Below, piece after piece: positions 34,980 to 47,129 of a stretch of 64,000 nt of DNA. Origin of the DNA: Lichenostomus cassidix (lineage: Eukaryota > Chordata > Aves > Passeriformes > Meliphagidae); the NCBI GenBank assembly GCA_008360975.2, contig VLJF02000840.1:1-64000 (forward strand), in the 5' to 3' direction. The notes under the pieces are model-generated. The model did no database searches and was not told the origin of the DNA. It saw only the letters and a program-made list of their open reading frames with translations. The position numbers and the translations under genes were made by a program. The stretch's first letter is position 1, and every line of letters begins with the position of its first letter.

Positions 34980-37900
34980 ATGGCCGGGGACACCGTGATG
35001 GCCGGGAAGGTGGCACTGCTGCTGTGGGGTGAGTGCCCTGGGCACGGACCTGACGCCACAGGGATGGCCCTGGTGAGGCAGAGAGCAGTGGGGAGGGGTC
35101 ACAGGGGGGCTGTGGGGTCCCCTGAGGTCCCCAATGCCAGCAAAGCCAGTCCGTGGGGGTGGACACTGGTGTGACTGGGAAAGTGGGGCAGCTGGAGGGA
35201 CAGGAATGGGGAAAGAGAAATGGGAGGATGGAGGTTTGAGGAGAGGCATCATGGGGCTGGGGCAGCTGTGGGTACAGGGGACAGGGAAAAGGGGAAGCTC
35301 AGCAAGGGGCCATGCAGACAGGTGCCATCAAAATGGAATAATGGGCACAGGGCCATGGGAATGTGGCAGTGAGGACAGGGGCTGTGGGGCTATTGGGGGA
35401 ACCAGTGCCAGCATGGTGGTTTCCCCATGGCCAGAGTGTCCACAGTGTTCCGATGTACTGCCCCAGCCCAGGGTGGCCAAATGTCTCCATCCACGAGACC
35501 TCTGTGCCACCAGGTTGTCCCTGCAGGGACAGTGTGGGGACAGCCCCTACAACCAGTCCCCTGGTGCTGCTGTTCCCATGATGCCACCCCCACCCAACCC
35601 TCTCCCTTCTCCTTTCCAGCCCAGACCCGGGCTCTGGAGGGACAAGTCGGTCACTGGATTGCGCTTCTAACGCGAGAACAAAGAGCTGAGCGAGTCTCTC
35701 CATGGGACCGAGCTGTCCCTGTCCCCCCTGCAGCTGCACCACAGTGGCAGGTATCGCTGCAGGGGCTGGGTTGGCGTCTGGCATGTACTGTGGGAGAAGT
35801 CAGAGCCGGTGACAGTGACAGTGCATGGTGAGCAGCCCCAAAGCCGCACCTGATACCCTGACACCCCACATCCAGCACAACCTACCCTGAGACCCCAATA
35901 CCGAACAATCCAAGACCCCCACAGCCTCTCACCTGCAGATGCCAAATCACAGTCCTAATCTCCCCCATCTCCTTCCCAGAGCTCTTCTCGGTGCCGGTGC
36001 TGGAGCTGGAGGGTCCCCCCGAGCCCACCGAGGGGTCCCCCCTGAATCTCAGCTGCCTCAGCACCCCCAGCCCCCTGCGGCCCCGAGCCCCCCTCCTGCA
36101 CCTCTTCTACCGGGACGGGCAGTTGCTGGGGGGCCCGCAGGGGTCCCCGCAGCTCCTGCTGCCCGCCGTGGGGGTCTCCCACTCGGGCAGTTACAGCTGC
36201 GAGGTGCGCTCCGAGGGGGGGGCCGTGCGGAAGAGCAGCGCCCGGCTCCGCGTCACGGTGCGCAGTGAGTGCGGGGATGGGCACGGCAACCCCCACAGCT
36301 TCCCCGGGTACCCCAGCCCTGCCTGAGTACCCCCATTCCTACCAGACACCCTTCCCAAATCCCCTCATTCCTCACTGGGCTCTCTCTATCACTGCCCGGG
36401 TCCCTTCATCCTTTCCCAGGTGTCACCCAATGTCCTCCCATCATTGTCCCATGTCCCTGCATTCCCCCCTGGGTCCCCCCACTCCTCTCTGAGATTCCTA
36501 CATCGTCACCACATCCCACCATCCCCATCTGGTTCTCCACATCTTTCACTGGTGTTCCCCACATCCATCTCCAGGTCTCCCCTCCATGAATCCTCCATCC
36601 CTCCCTGGGTTCCCTTCCTCTCCTTTCCAAACTGCTCAACAATCTCTAGGCTCCCTTCTTTATCACTGTGGTACCCCCACTCCTCTCTGGCCTTCCCTAC
36701 CTCCCTTGGTCCCTCACTGTTCCCTGTGTCTCCCACCCCTACCCAGGACCCCCAACCCACCCATCTCCCCCCACAGGGGTCTCACTCTCGGGGGTGTCCC
36801 TGTTGGCACAGCCCCCCGGGGGACAGGTGGCACTGGGTGACAGCCTGCTGCTGAGCTGCAAAGTGGTCGTGGGGACAGGTCCCCTGTCCTTTTTCTGGCA
36901 CCGGGAGGTCTTGGCCACACCTCTGGGCACTGGCCCCCACCTGGAGCTGCACAACGTTGGGGACAATGACAGCGGTCTCTACCAGTGCCGGGCCAGTGAT
37001 GGGAAAAGCGTGGCTGAGAGCCCTACACTGAATGTCACTGTTCTGGGTGAGTCGCACTGTCGGGCTGGGGGTGACCCCACCCATGATATTGTCACCCTAC
37101 CATCCCTGTCAACCCACACCGTGTTCCAGCCCCTCCCCCAGCCTCAGCCCCGTCTCTGTCCCCGCAGTGCCCGTGGCCAATGCCACCATCACCCCTGGCC
37201 CCCCGGCACTCCACGTGCACGCAGGTGACCCTGTGACCCTGCACTGCTCGGTGCAGGTGGGCTCAGCACCTGTCACCTTCACCTGGCTGCACAATGCGCG
37301 GGAAGTGGCCCAGGGTCCCCTCCCGGAGCTTGGGGACATCGATGTGGGACATTCTGGCACCTACCAGTGCGTGGCCACCAACCAGCTGGATGAGCACCGT
37401 GTGTTCCGGGCGCTCAGCCCAGAGCTGGCCCTGGAGGTGACACCGCCGGGACACTGGGGCACAGGTGGGGTTATATGGGGTCACTGGGTGGTGCAAGACT
37501 TCTGAGGAGAGTGGTGACCCTCATGACCCCTCTGTCCCCCTGTAGTGGCTGTGAATGTCGGCAGGACCCTCCTGTTCCTGGTTCTGCTCCTGGCTGTCAT
37601 TGGGGGCTGTCACTGGTGGCACCGCCCGGGTGGGTGGCAACGGGGGGTTGGGGGTCCTGGAGTGAGAGAAAGCCCCCAGCGTGTGAGAAGAAATGGGGCA
37701 GCACCCAGAGCTCCTGAGCTGGGGGAAACTGATCCCCAGGGACCTTGGCTGGGGTTCATGGGGGGACTGGGGGGAATTTGATGGGTCTTGGTTGTGCTCC
37801 AGGGGGCATCCCTGGGTGGCATCTGAGGAACATTGGGGTGGCACTTGGGAGATCCTGGGGTTTTAGGGAGCTCTTGGAGGTTCGTGTAGGGATGCTGCGG

Positions 37901-38230
37901 GTTCTTTCATGGGTCCGGTGGGAGTTTTGTGGCTGCCCCTCCCTGCCCCTCCCTTCAGGGCTTGAGGCTCAGAATGTCGGGGGCATTGGGGGTGTTGGGG
38001 ACACTGTGGTGGTGCAGAACTTCATGGGGTTCTAGTGTTCCTGGCGTCCAGGGAGGAATCAGGATTCAGTGGGAATCGGGGCTGCAGTGGGGATTTGGCG
38101 TTCCCGAGGAGATTTGGGGGTCCCGTGTGTAGTTGGAGCTCCCGAGGTCCCAGGAAGGTTCAGGGGTCTCGGGGACCCCACAGTCACCTCCTCCCCTTTT
38201 CCTTGCAGGAGCCTGGAAGCCTCAGGACAA
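34980..38230 (+). pseudogene. FCRL-like locus E, D1 and half of D2 deleted, tail exons lost
   Basis: The signal exon is intact (34980-35028, MAGDTVMAGKVALLLWG). The second signal exon starts at 35620 but after nine bases runs directly into the middle of D2 (near 35629), so D1 and the first D2 cysteine are gone and the frame does not match D2. In the D2 frame, TAA replaces the Tyr codon at 35668-35670. D2 ends at 35827. D3 35980-36264, D4 36777-37046, D5 37168-37464 and the transmembrane exon 37546-37629 are all open. The first tail exon (38209-38230) is present but diverged. The remaining tail exons are deleted: its intron joins 3' UTR-like sequence near 38276 (GGGGGCACAGGACCC, as after D). 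No ITIM remains. It is closest to H (inverted), and its D3-D4 region is close to F. A short surface or soluble D3-D5 product is conceivable but nothing in the sequence demands it. Confidence 0.83.
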
Positions 38231-38328
38231 GTGAGGGCGGCTCCGGCCATGACTCCCCATTCACCCTCCCAGCCCGAGGGGGCACAGGACCCTTTTCCAG
38301 GTTATTGGACCCAAAACGCTGTTTTTTT

Positions 38329-38334
38329 ATTAAA
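38329..38334 (+). terminator. Poly(A) signal of locus E (ATTAAA)
   Basis: ATTAAA after a T-run, in the same context as D (CCCAAAACGC before it, GGGGTTTGTTTT after it). Confidence 0.55.
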
Positions 38335-38509
38335 GCGGGAGAAATGGGGTTTGTTTTATCAGCTCTGTCTGTTCAGCTCGGGAAGGAGGAGGGTCCAGGT
38401 CAGGCCTTTGAGCAGATCCTTGAGGGATTTGCAGGATTTTTGGGGCTCTCAGTCCCTTGGGGAGGGTGACAAAATGATCAGTTGAGGCATTTCCGGACTG
38501 GTTCCCTCG

Positions 38510-38965
38510 CAGATGCACCGAGAGCCCCGAGAGCCCCGGGACGGAGCCGGGGACAGCCTGAGGTGTCCCCCGAGCCCAGCCCAGCCCCGCCGCAGCCCTG
38601 CCCGGTGCCCCCCGGTGCCCAAAGCCCCGCAGCCGGCGCTCCCCGAGCGGCTCTGAGCCCCGCAGCTGCTGCGGAGCCTCGGCCGGGCTCAGCCCTGGGG
38701 CGGGCGGGGGGCGCCGGGAGGGAGGGAGCGGGAGGCTGGGGGAGAGCAGGGAGCCCGGCAGGAGCCGCCGGGCCTGCGGGAGCGGAGTGCTGGGCTCGGT
38801 CACCGGGGCAGGTGGCGTTGCCATGGCGCTGCGAGTGGCGCGACTGTCCCGGGCTGCGGCAGCGACGGTGGCCATGTGTCCGCAGCGGCTGGGACAGCGT
38901 GTCCAGAGCCACTGTGGCCATCCAGCCGGGGTCACCCCCAGCCCCAGCATGGCCGCGAGGCAGAG
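38510..38965 (+). other. CpG-rich block, copy 2
   Basis: Near-identical partner of 32946-33403, with the same ATG at 38823 and the same first 17 codons. It is followed directly by module R at about 39040. Confidence 0.5.
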
Positions 38966-39039
38966 CCGCTGCTGGGTATTTCCACACTTTTCTCTCTCAT
39001 GTGGTGGCCACAGCCAGAACCCAGACATTCTTTCTGGGC

Positions 39040-39530
39040 GCTTCCAAAGTGCTGCAGGTTTGAGCCAGAAGGGAGGAGGGTCCAGGTCATGTTGTTGAGC
39101 AGATTTTTGTTGTCTTTGCAGGAGTTCTGGGGCTCTCTCAGTCCCTTGGCAAGAGGGACAAAACGATCAATTGCTACATTTCTGGACTGGTTCCCTCCCA
39201 GCTGCCCCTGCACGGTTGGTTTCCACCCAGCCCTGCTCTGAAAACCATCAAAGGCCCTCGCAGAGCCATTGCTTGAGCTCCAGTTGGTTTATGTGCTTCT
39301 TGCAGAGCTGAGCAAACCACAGCCAGGCCTTTTCCCCCCCCACAATTCTCACCTTTGAGCAGCTCTAAAGCTGTGAGAATCAAAGGGGGCCAAGGGGGCA
39401 GGTGGGAGCCTCAGGTGCTGGCTGCCCCTGGGGCTGGCCAGAGCAGGGCTGGCCAATGCCCATCCGTGTGCAGTGGGGCTGTGCCATGGCTGGAACCACA
39501 CTTGGATGGGCACTGGCTGCAAGGAGGAGG
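39040..39530 (+). repeat. Module R between E and F
   Basis: Full-length copy; continues into unassigned sequence (39531-39780) and a tract of CCCCAGGACAGGA-type repeats (39780-39930). Confidence 0.7.
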
Positions 39531-39973
39531 AGTGAACAGCAATGTTGGAGAAGACTGGAACAGGTTTTCTCCCAAAACCCAATAAACCCAACTTGTCCCA
39601 ACCCCCAGGACAGAAACCCATGCAGAGGAAGGTGGAGAGCAGGAGAGGAATAGGGCAGCCCCCAACAGCTTCAGCCCACCCAGATTTGGGAAGTCTGATC
39701 CCTGCGTCAGCAATTTGAGGCCAAACCAGGCATTTCCAGGGGGAAAAATCTGCAGTTTTCCATCCCATCTAGAATGTGTCCAGGTTCCCTCCAGAACCGC
39801 CATCCCCCAGGCGAGGACCTCCCCAGCCGGGTTGTGTCACCCCTGTGACAGGACCCTCCCTGGACATGTCACCCCCAGAACAGGGACACCCCGGACAGGA
39901 TCCCCCTGGATGTGTCCCCCCTGGACAGAACCTGCCCCCCCACCCCCCGGTCTGATTCTCAGCACAAACAGCC

Positions 39974-40009
39974 ACTTCCTTCTGCTGCAGGAAAGAGAAA
40001 GTGAAAGTG
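39974..40009 (+). promoter_or_regulatory. ETS plus IRF-like composite upstream of F
   Basis: ACTTCCT at 39974-39980 (AGGAAGT on the other strand) and GAAAGTGAAAGTG at 39997-40009, about 0.95 kb before the F start codon. This is the clearest form of the conserved element. Confidence 0.6.
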
Positions 40010-40955
40010 TTGGAGGCACGGCTGGACACCCCCATCCCTCACAGCTCCCCCCCCCCCTCCCTGCAGCCCCTGCACCCCCATTTTCCACCTGTTACCTGCT
40101 CAGGTGCTCCCCAGGACTGGGGAGTCAGGAAATGCAGGGGGCAGTGTGTGTGTGAAAGTGTGGAAAATAAAGAAAATATAGAAATAGAGGAAAAAGACCC
40201 TGAAAGAGTGGGGCAAAGAACCAAAGCCCCCTGGGACTGCCCTGTGGTGTCCCCCCAATCTATGAGCACCCTGGGGGGGCTGTGCTGGATTCTGTGTCAC
40301 CACAAAATCTGAGGCAGCCAGTGAAGAAGCTGTGACCCGTGTGCTCACCCAGCCACTGCCCTGGAACCTCCATTGCCCTGGGAACACAACCATGGGATCC
40401 CCATTGCCTTGGTCCCTCCATCCCTGGGACCACCACTCCAGGGCTCCCACTGCCCAGGGTCTCCATATCCCAGGACCTTCCTTTGATCCATTCCCACGGG
40501 GACCTCCATTCCCCCACCACCCCCATCCCTGGGACCTCCATCCCATGACCTGAGTTCCCTGGAGCCTGCTTTCCCCAGGGACCCCTACACATTTGGACCC
40601 CCATTCCCAGGCAACCCAACCCCTGTGACTCCCCCTCCTCAGGACTCCCATTCCTCTGGACCTCCATTCCCAGGAACTCCCCTCCCAGGAAATCCTGGGA
40701 CCTTCCCAGGACCTCATTCCTGCCCCCAGTTTCCCCTGGACACAAACCCAGGCTCACCGCATCTCCTGATCCCCGCAATCCTGGGCCCTTATTTTCCCCC
40801 AGGTCCCACCAGGTTCCCAGCCTGCCCCCAGCCTGTCACCACCCTGCCCCCAGCAAGGGCCACCTACACGTGGGGACGAAATGTGAAATCGCTTCCTTCC
40901 CCTTCATCCGAAGAGTCACCACCCAGGGGACAGCAGCATGTGACAGCCAGCCTGG

Positions 40956-43900
40956 ATGGCCGGGGACAGCGGGATGGCCGGGAAGGTGGCACTGCTCCTG
41001 TGGGGTGAGTACCCTGGGCACAGGCCTGATGCACAGGGATGGGTTCTGGTGAGGCAGAGAGCGGCGGGGAGGGGGCACAGGGGGCTGTGGGGTCCTCTGA
41101 GTTCCCCAATGCAAGCAGTGCCACTCCATGGTGTGACAGGGATCATGGGGTGGCTGTGGGGACAGGAACAGGGGGTTAGGAATGGGGGGACAGAAATGGG
41201 GAATAGGGATAGGGGGACAAGTATATGGCAATAGGCACCTTGGTACAGCATCAGCTGTGGGCTCAGGGACAGGGGGACAGGGGGACAGGGGGACAGGGGG
41301 ACAGGGGGACAAGGGGACAAGGGGACAAGCACCATGCAGATGGGCATTGTGGAGGAGATGCTGTGGGGCTGATGAGGGTGATCTCTGCCAGCATGGTACG
41401 TCTATAGAGTCGCCATGCCCAGAGTGTCCAGAGTGTCCCCATGTCCTGCCTCAACCCAGGGTGGCTGTGATGTCTCTGTCTGTCCCTGAGATGTCTATGC
41501 CCCATGGGTGTTTGAACAGGGACAGTTTGGGGACAGCCCCCACAGCCATCCCCCAGGGGCTGCTGTCCCCACAGTGCCACCCCCACCCAGATCCTCTCCC
41601 TTCTCCCTTCCAGCCCAGACCCTCAGCCTCACTGGTGAGTCCTCAGGGGATGCCATGTCCCTTCCCTGCTGTCTCCAGCCCCACAGTGGCCCTGGCAGGC
41701 TGGTGTCCCCTGTCACCCACAGGTGCCCAGACCCCCCAGCTCCTTGTGGATCCCCCCTGGATGCCAGCAGTGCTATGGGACCGAGTGACGCTGACCTGCC
41801 AGGGCTTGGGGACTCCTGGTGCCATCACCTGGTACAAGAATAGGCGGAACTGGGAGCAGAAGAAAACTGACCATTTTCTTGTCACCCAGAGTGGCACCTA
41901 CAAGTGTGAGAGACCTGGCACCGGGGTCAGCAACCCTGTGAGCATCTTAGATGGTGAGTGGGGATGGGGTCTGGGTGGGCTGCACTCCGTGGGTGGTCAC
42001 AGACTCCTCATGTGATGAAAGCCTGTCTTCTGCTCATGGTGACATTCCAGTGCATCCCAGTTCATCCCAGTGCACACCAGTGCATCTCATTGTGATGGGA
42101 CAGCCCTGGTGCATCCAGGTGCCATGGGATTTCCCCTGGTGTCCCCTGGGTCCCTGGGCACACTGCAGCTCAGAACCCCTCAGTGCCATGGGGACTCTGC
42201 TGTCCCACAGGCCGGCTGGTGCTGCAGGTGTCAGCAGGGGCACTGCTGGAGGGGGACACAGTGACACTGCGCTGCCGGGGCTGGCAGGACAACCTGGTCT
42301 CTGAGGTGCGATTTTACCGTGAGAAGAAGGAATTGTGGGGGTCCCATGGTGGGACCAAGCTGTCCCTGTCCTCCCTGAACCTGCACCACAGTGGCCGCTA
42401 CCACTGCAAGGCCAAGGTGGGCTCCAAACAGTCAGCGTTCGAGAAGTCAGCGCCAGTGACAGTGACAGTGCATGGTGAGCACCCCACAGCTGGGACCCTG
42501 ATACCCAAACACCCCCACAGATCCTTCCCAGCAGACTTGGAGTCACAAAACACCCACTTGTGTCTCCTTCCCAGAGCTCTTCTCAGTGCCGGTGCTGGAG
42601 CTGGAGGGTCCCCCTGAGCCCACCGAGGGGTCCCCCCTGAATCTCAGCTGCCTCAGCACCCCCAGCCCCCTGCGGCCCCGAGCCCCCCTCCTGCACCTCT
42701 TCTACCGGGACGGGCAGTTGCTGGGGGGCCCGCAGGGGTCCCCGCAGCTCCTGCTGCCCACCGTGGGGGTCTCCCACTCGGGCAGTTACAGCTGCGAGGT
42801 GCGCTCCGAGGGGGGGGCCGTGCGGAAGAGCAGCACCCGGCTCCGCGTCACGGTGCGCAGTGAGTGCAGGGATGGGCACGGCAACCCCCACAGCCTCCCC
42901 GGGTACCCCAGCCCTGCCTGAGTACCCCCATTCCTAACAGACACCCTTGCATTGCATCTCCCTATTCCTCACTGGGCTTTCCCTATCACTGCCCTGGTTC
43001 CTTCATCCTTTCCCAGGTGTCACCCAATGTCCTCCCATCATTGTCCCAGGTCCCTGCATTCCCCCCTGGGTCCTCCCAGTTGTCTCTGAGGTTCCTCCAT
43101 GGTCACCACATCCCACCATCCCCATCTGGTTCTCCACATCTTTCACTGGTGTCCCCCACATCCATCTCCAGGTCTCCACTCCATGAATCCTCCATCCCTC
43201 CCTGGGTTCCCTTCCTCTCCTTTCCAAACTGCTCAACAATCTCTAGGCTCCCTTCTTTATCACTGTGGTACCCCCACTCCTCTCTGACCTTCCCTACCTC
43301 CCTTGGTCCCTCACTGTTCCCTGTGTCTCCCACCCCTACCCAGGACCCCCAACCCACCCATCTCCCCCCACAGGGGTCTCACTCTTGGAGGTGTCCCTGT
43401 CAGTGCAGCCCCCCGGGGGACAGGTGGTACTGGGTGACAGCCTGATGCTGAGCTGCATGGTGGCCACAGGGACAGGTCCCCTGTCCTTCTCCTGGCACCG
43501 GGAAGGCTTGGCCACACCTCTGGGCACTGGCCCCCACCTGGAGCTGCACAACGTTGGGGACAATGACAGCGGCCACTACCAGTGCTGGGCCAGTGATGGG
43601 AAAAGCGTGGCTGAGAGCCCCACATTGAATGTCACTGTTCTGGGTGAGTGGGACCCTCGAGCTGGGGGTGACTCCACCCATGCTATTGTCACCCTACCAT
43701 CCCTTTCAACCCACACCGTGTTCCAGCCCCTCCCCCAGCCTCAGCCCCGTCTCTGTCCCCGCAGTGCCCGTGGCCAATGCCACCATCACCCCTGGCCCCC
43801 CGGCACACCAGGTGCACACAGGTGACCCCGTGACCCTGCGCTGCTCAGTGCAGGTGGGCTCAGCACCTGTCACCTTCACCTGGCTGTACAACGGGAAGGA

Positions 43901-45037
43901 GGTGGCCCAGGGTCCCGTCCTGGAGCTTGGGGACATCGGTGTGGGACATTCTGGCATCTACCAGTGCGTGGCCACCAACCAGCTGGATGAGCACCGTGTG
44001 TTCCAGGTGCTCAGCCCAGAGCTGGCCCTGGAGGTGACACCATGGGGACACTGGGGCACAGGTGGGGTCATACAGGGTCCCTGTAGGGGTCTGAGACCCC
44101 TGGGTCTTTGGTGACCCTGGTTTGTCCCCGCTCTGTCCCTGGCAGTGACACAGAGGGAACAGAGCACAGGAGGGGAACTCCTGATGTCACTGGCATTGCA
44201 GCATCCCTGGGGTGATGGGTGACCCTGATGTGTCCCTCTCTGTCCCCAGCAGTGGCCGCAGGAGTCAGTGGTTCCCTGTTGTTCCTGGTCCTGCTCGTGG
44301 GTGTCATCATGGCCTGGCACCAGTGGCACCGCCTGGGTGGGTGACAATGGGGATCCCAGTGAGCTGTGGGAAGTCCCACTTAAGATGGCAGGAGCTGAGC
44401 CCCAAGTGACCTTGTTTTGGGGTTCTGTGAGGTTTGATGAGGTGTTGGAGGCTCATGTACGGATGTTGGAGGTTCTTTCAGAGATCCTGGGAGGCTTTGG
44501 AGAATTCCCCCTGCTGAGTTTGGGGTTCTGTGGGCTCAGGGGATGTTCAGGGGTTCTGGGGGGAATTGAGGGTCCAATGGAGGTTCAGGATTTCTGTGTA
44601 TGATCAGGGGCCCTGGGTACCCCACAGTAACCTCCTCTCTTTCCTTTCCAGCTGCCAGGAAGCACCGGGACAGGTGAGTGGGAGGCTCCAAGCCACTATG
44701 AACCTTTTACCCCAACCCCTATCACCTCCCATCCCCTCCCACACATCCCTTTATCCCCTCAGGGTCCCCCCGGAGCCCCCAGCTCCCCCAGAGGAGGGGG
44801 AGGTGCTGTACACCCATGTCATGAGCACCAAGTGGAAGGGGGGTGAGTATCAGAGTGGCACACACAGGGACATGTCACCCACTGGTGTCACCCCTCACCC
44901 AGATCCTACAGCCAGTGTCTCTCGCAGGGCCCCCCTGTGCCACTGTCCCCCAGGAAACCCAGGTGACCTACGCAGAGCTGCCAGGAACCCATGGGCGACC
45001 GCGGGAACCAAGTGACATCTACGAGAACATGAAGTGA
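40956..45037 (+). CDS. FCRL-like locus F, five Ig domains, three tyrosine motifs; best-preserved member
   Basis: Intact open frame of 570 codons. Exons: 40956-41004, 41614-41634, D1 41723-41953, D2 42211-42474, D3 42575-42859, D4 43374-43643, D5 43765-44061, transmembrane 44253-44336, tail 44652-44673, 44763-44842, 44928-45037. Residues: signal about 1-20, D1 24-100, D2 101-188, D3 189-283, D4 284-373, D5 374-472, membrane about 473-496, tail 501-570. Tail motifs: VLYTHV (Tyr524), VTYAEL (Tyr549) and IYENM (Tyr566). The first two fit the ITIM consensus; the third also fits the YxxM pattern bound by PI3-kinase p85. Asn-glycosylation sequons occur in D3, D4 and D5. The membrane segment lacks acidic or basic residues, so partnering with FcR gamma is not expected. 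Probable B-cell or myeloid inhibitory receptor (family knowledge). The gene is mosaic: D3 to the D4 intron resembles E, and everything after D5 is nearly identical to A. An ATTAAA poly(A) signal follows at 45115. Confidence 0.88.
41265..41329 (+). repeat. GGGGACAG minisatellite in intron 1 of F
   Basis: About eight near-perfect tandem units of GGGGACAG/GGGGACAA, G-rich on the coding strand. Confidence 0.9.
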
Positions 45038-46438
45038 CACTGGAGGGACTGGAGAGCACTGGCAGAAACTGGAGGACCCAGTGCTCTGCTGTTAGACCCA
45101 AAATGCAGCTATAGATTAAACTGGCAGAAGTGGTGTTTCTTTGTTCAGCTCTCTCAGGCTTTAGCAATGGGATTCTCCAATTTTGGGTTGCCACTAAAAA
45201 CCAGGGGCTGCTGCCCCTCACCCTCCCTGTGGAGGCACAAAAGGCAAAGATCCCAAAGGGCTGAGAGAAGAACAATTTCCTGCAAACAGCAATGACAAAA
45301 GAAAACCAACAGCAACAGCAACAAGATTCAGAATCAGAAGGGTCAGAAAAAGAATGATTTCCAGGGAAATCCCCGACAAGGAACAAACCTCAGACGCTGC
45401 CCCCAGCATGATTCCCCTGCCAGGAGGAACCTGGCAGGGTCCTGGACCTTCATTGCTTTGATGGCCAAAGCAGCCTTCAGGAGGTTCTGGATTCTCTTCT
45501 CTCCTGTCTCCAAACCCTGCTTGATCCCCTGCTTTGTTCTGGTCAGGGTCAGATTGGGCAGGGCCAGCTCGACTGGGAGCTCCTCTGGTGCTGAGGGACC
45601 AGGGGGCCTTTGCTGCAGGTGTGTCCCAAGGGCTGAAGCTCCCAGCACCCCTTGCTCTCTGCATGTCCTTTAACAGTCCATTCCAGTGTGGGATTTTTCC
45701 CGAGGCTGGGGCACCTCAGGGAATGGGATCCATCCCTGCAGGGCCAGGTTCTTTGTCCCCAGTGTCTGTGAGGGTCTTTGGAGAAGGAGTTCCAGTGTTG
45801 GATTAAATTCTTTCTGCAGGGCTGTGTTGTCATAAGACTTCCTTTCCCAGGCCCAGCACAATGTTCCCAGGGGCACAGGGAGCCTTTCCAGCCATCCAGG
45901 GCTTGCTTCTCTCCCCAGGAGCCCCCAGCTTTGGGGTCTGTGATCCAGTCAATCTGCCAGGCCTGCCCAGACTGGGATTTCATCCCTCATCCTCCATCCC
46001 ACAGGGGCTTGACCTGCCTTTGCCCTGTGTGATCACAGCACATTTCCCTTTCCTGGAGTGATGGTGTCCATGGGGAAATCCACATCAGCACCAGGATGTG
46101 TGGCTGAGACTTTCCCTTTACTCACCTAGCCCATCCCTGGCAGTGTGGGCATTTGGAAGAGCTGAGTTTAAGTGCCAATCCCTTCTGAGGTGGCTCCAAG
46201 CCCTTCCTGAGCTGTCAGGATCTCTTGTTCTGTTGGGCTGGGACATGGCTCAGGTGGCAGCTGCCATTGTGCTCTGAGTGCTGTGACTGTCACAGGGTGT
46301 GGGGACTGACAGTGGCAATGTGTCCAAAGTGACTGTGATAGAGTGTCCCAATTTGCCACGGCAATGACCTCAACAGCTCTCAGAACTCACAGGATGCCCT
46401 GGAAAAAGTGTGGGAAAGCAAAGGGTTTGAAGGGTTTG
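45038..46438. other. 3' flank of locus F, duplicate of 3277-4679
   Basis: Includes ATTAAA at 45115-45120 and the short ERVL-type fragment at about 45420-45550. No gene. Confidence 0.6.
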
Positions 46439-47029
46439 TGTAGGATTTAACTCTGTGGGATTTGGTTATGAGGATAATATAGAAACAAGATCTCTAAAGC
46501 TGAGTTTTAGAGCATGAGAGTTTATTGTGAAAGAGTGTGGGTGTGAGAGGCCTGCTAGGCTGCAAGACGCAGCTCAGAGCAGGTCAGAGAAGCAAGAGAG
46601 AGAAAGGCAAAATGAGAGAGCAAAGAGAGAGCGATTTGCTGTTTACAATACAATAAGTCATCTTCTGTGTTGAATATTCTAATTCTCTTTAACCAATCTA
46701 AGATAAGCTACAAACCCTACAACATTTACATACAACCTATAAGAATCATCACATTACCATACGGGGTTATATTTTAAACCTTAAAAAACTGCTTTTTGGG
46801 ATCTCTACCAGGCAGGCAGGGTCTGCTCTGACCTTTGGACCTGCCTGGGCAGAGGGCATTGTTCTATCAAGAAGGGGGATTACCTTCAGTCGGCTATACT
46901 ATTGTTTCTTAGTTACTCTACAACTCAAACATTGTCTTCATCTCAATTTCATTTATACTTTCCATATTTTCAGCATTTTTTGCAAGGTAATCATATCTTT
47001 GAGGCTTTCCTATTTCATCTTCCACAACA
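46439..47029 (-). mobile_element. Solo LTR, duplicate of 4680-5269
   Basis: Same ends and same GGTTTG flanks as copy 1. It was copied with the segmental duplication, not by a new insertion. Confidence 0.85.
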
Positions 47030-47129
47030 GGTTTGACTTCTTATCCTTCTTTGATTGTGTCAGCAATAAATTGAATGAATATCTCTAATTCCGAGCCTGT
47101 TTTGCTGGTGAGAGGATTTGATGAGTGAT

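Noticed and set aside
37546..37629. Arg in the membrane exon of E as a possible adaptor contact
   Set aside because: The residue lies in the extracellular linker before the hydrophobic run, and E lacks an intact N-terminus and tail.
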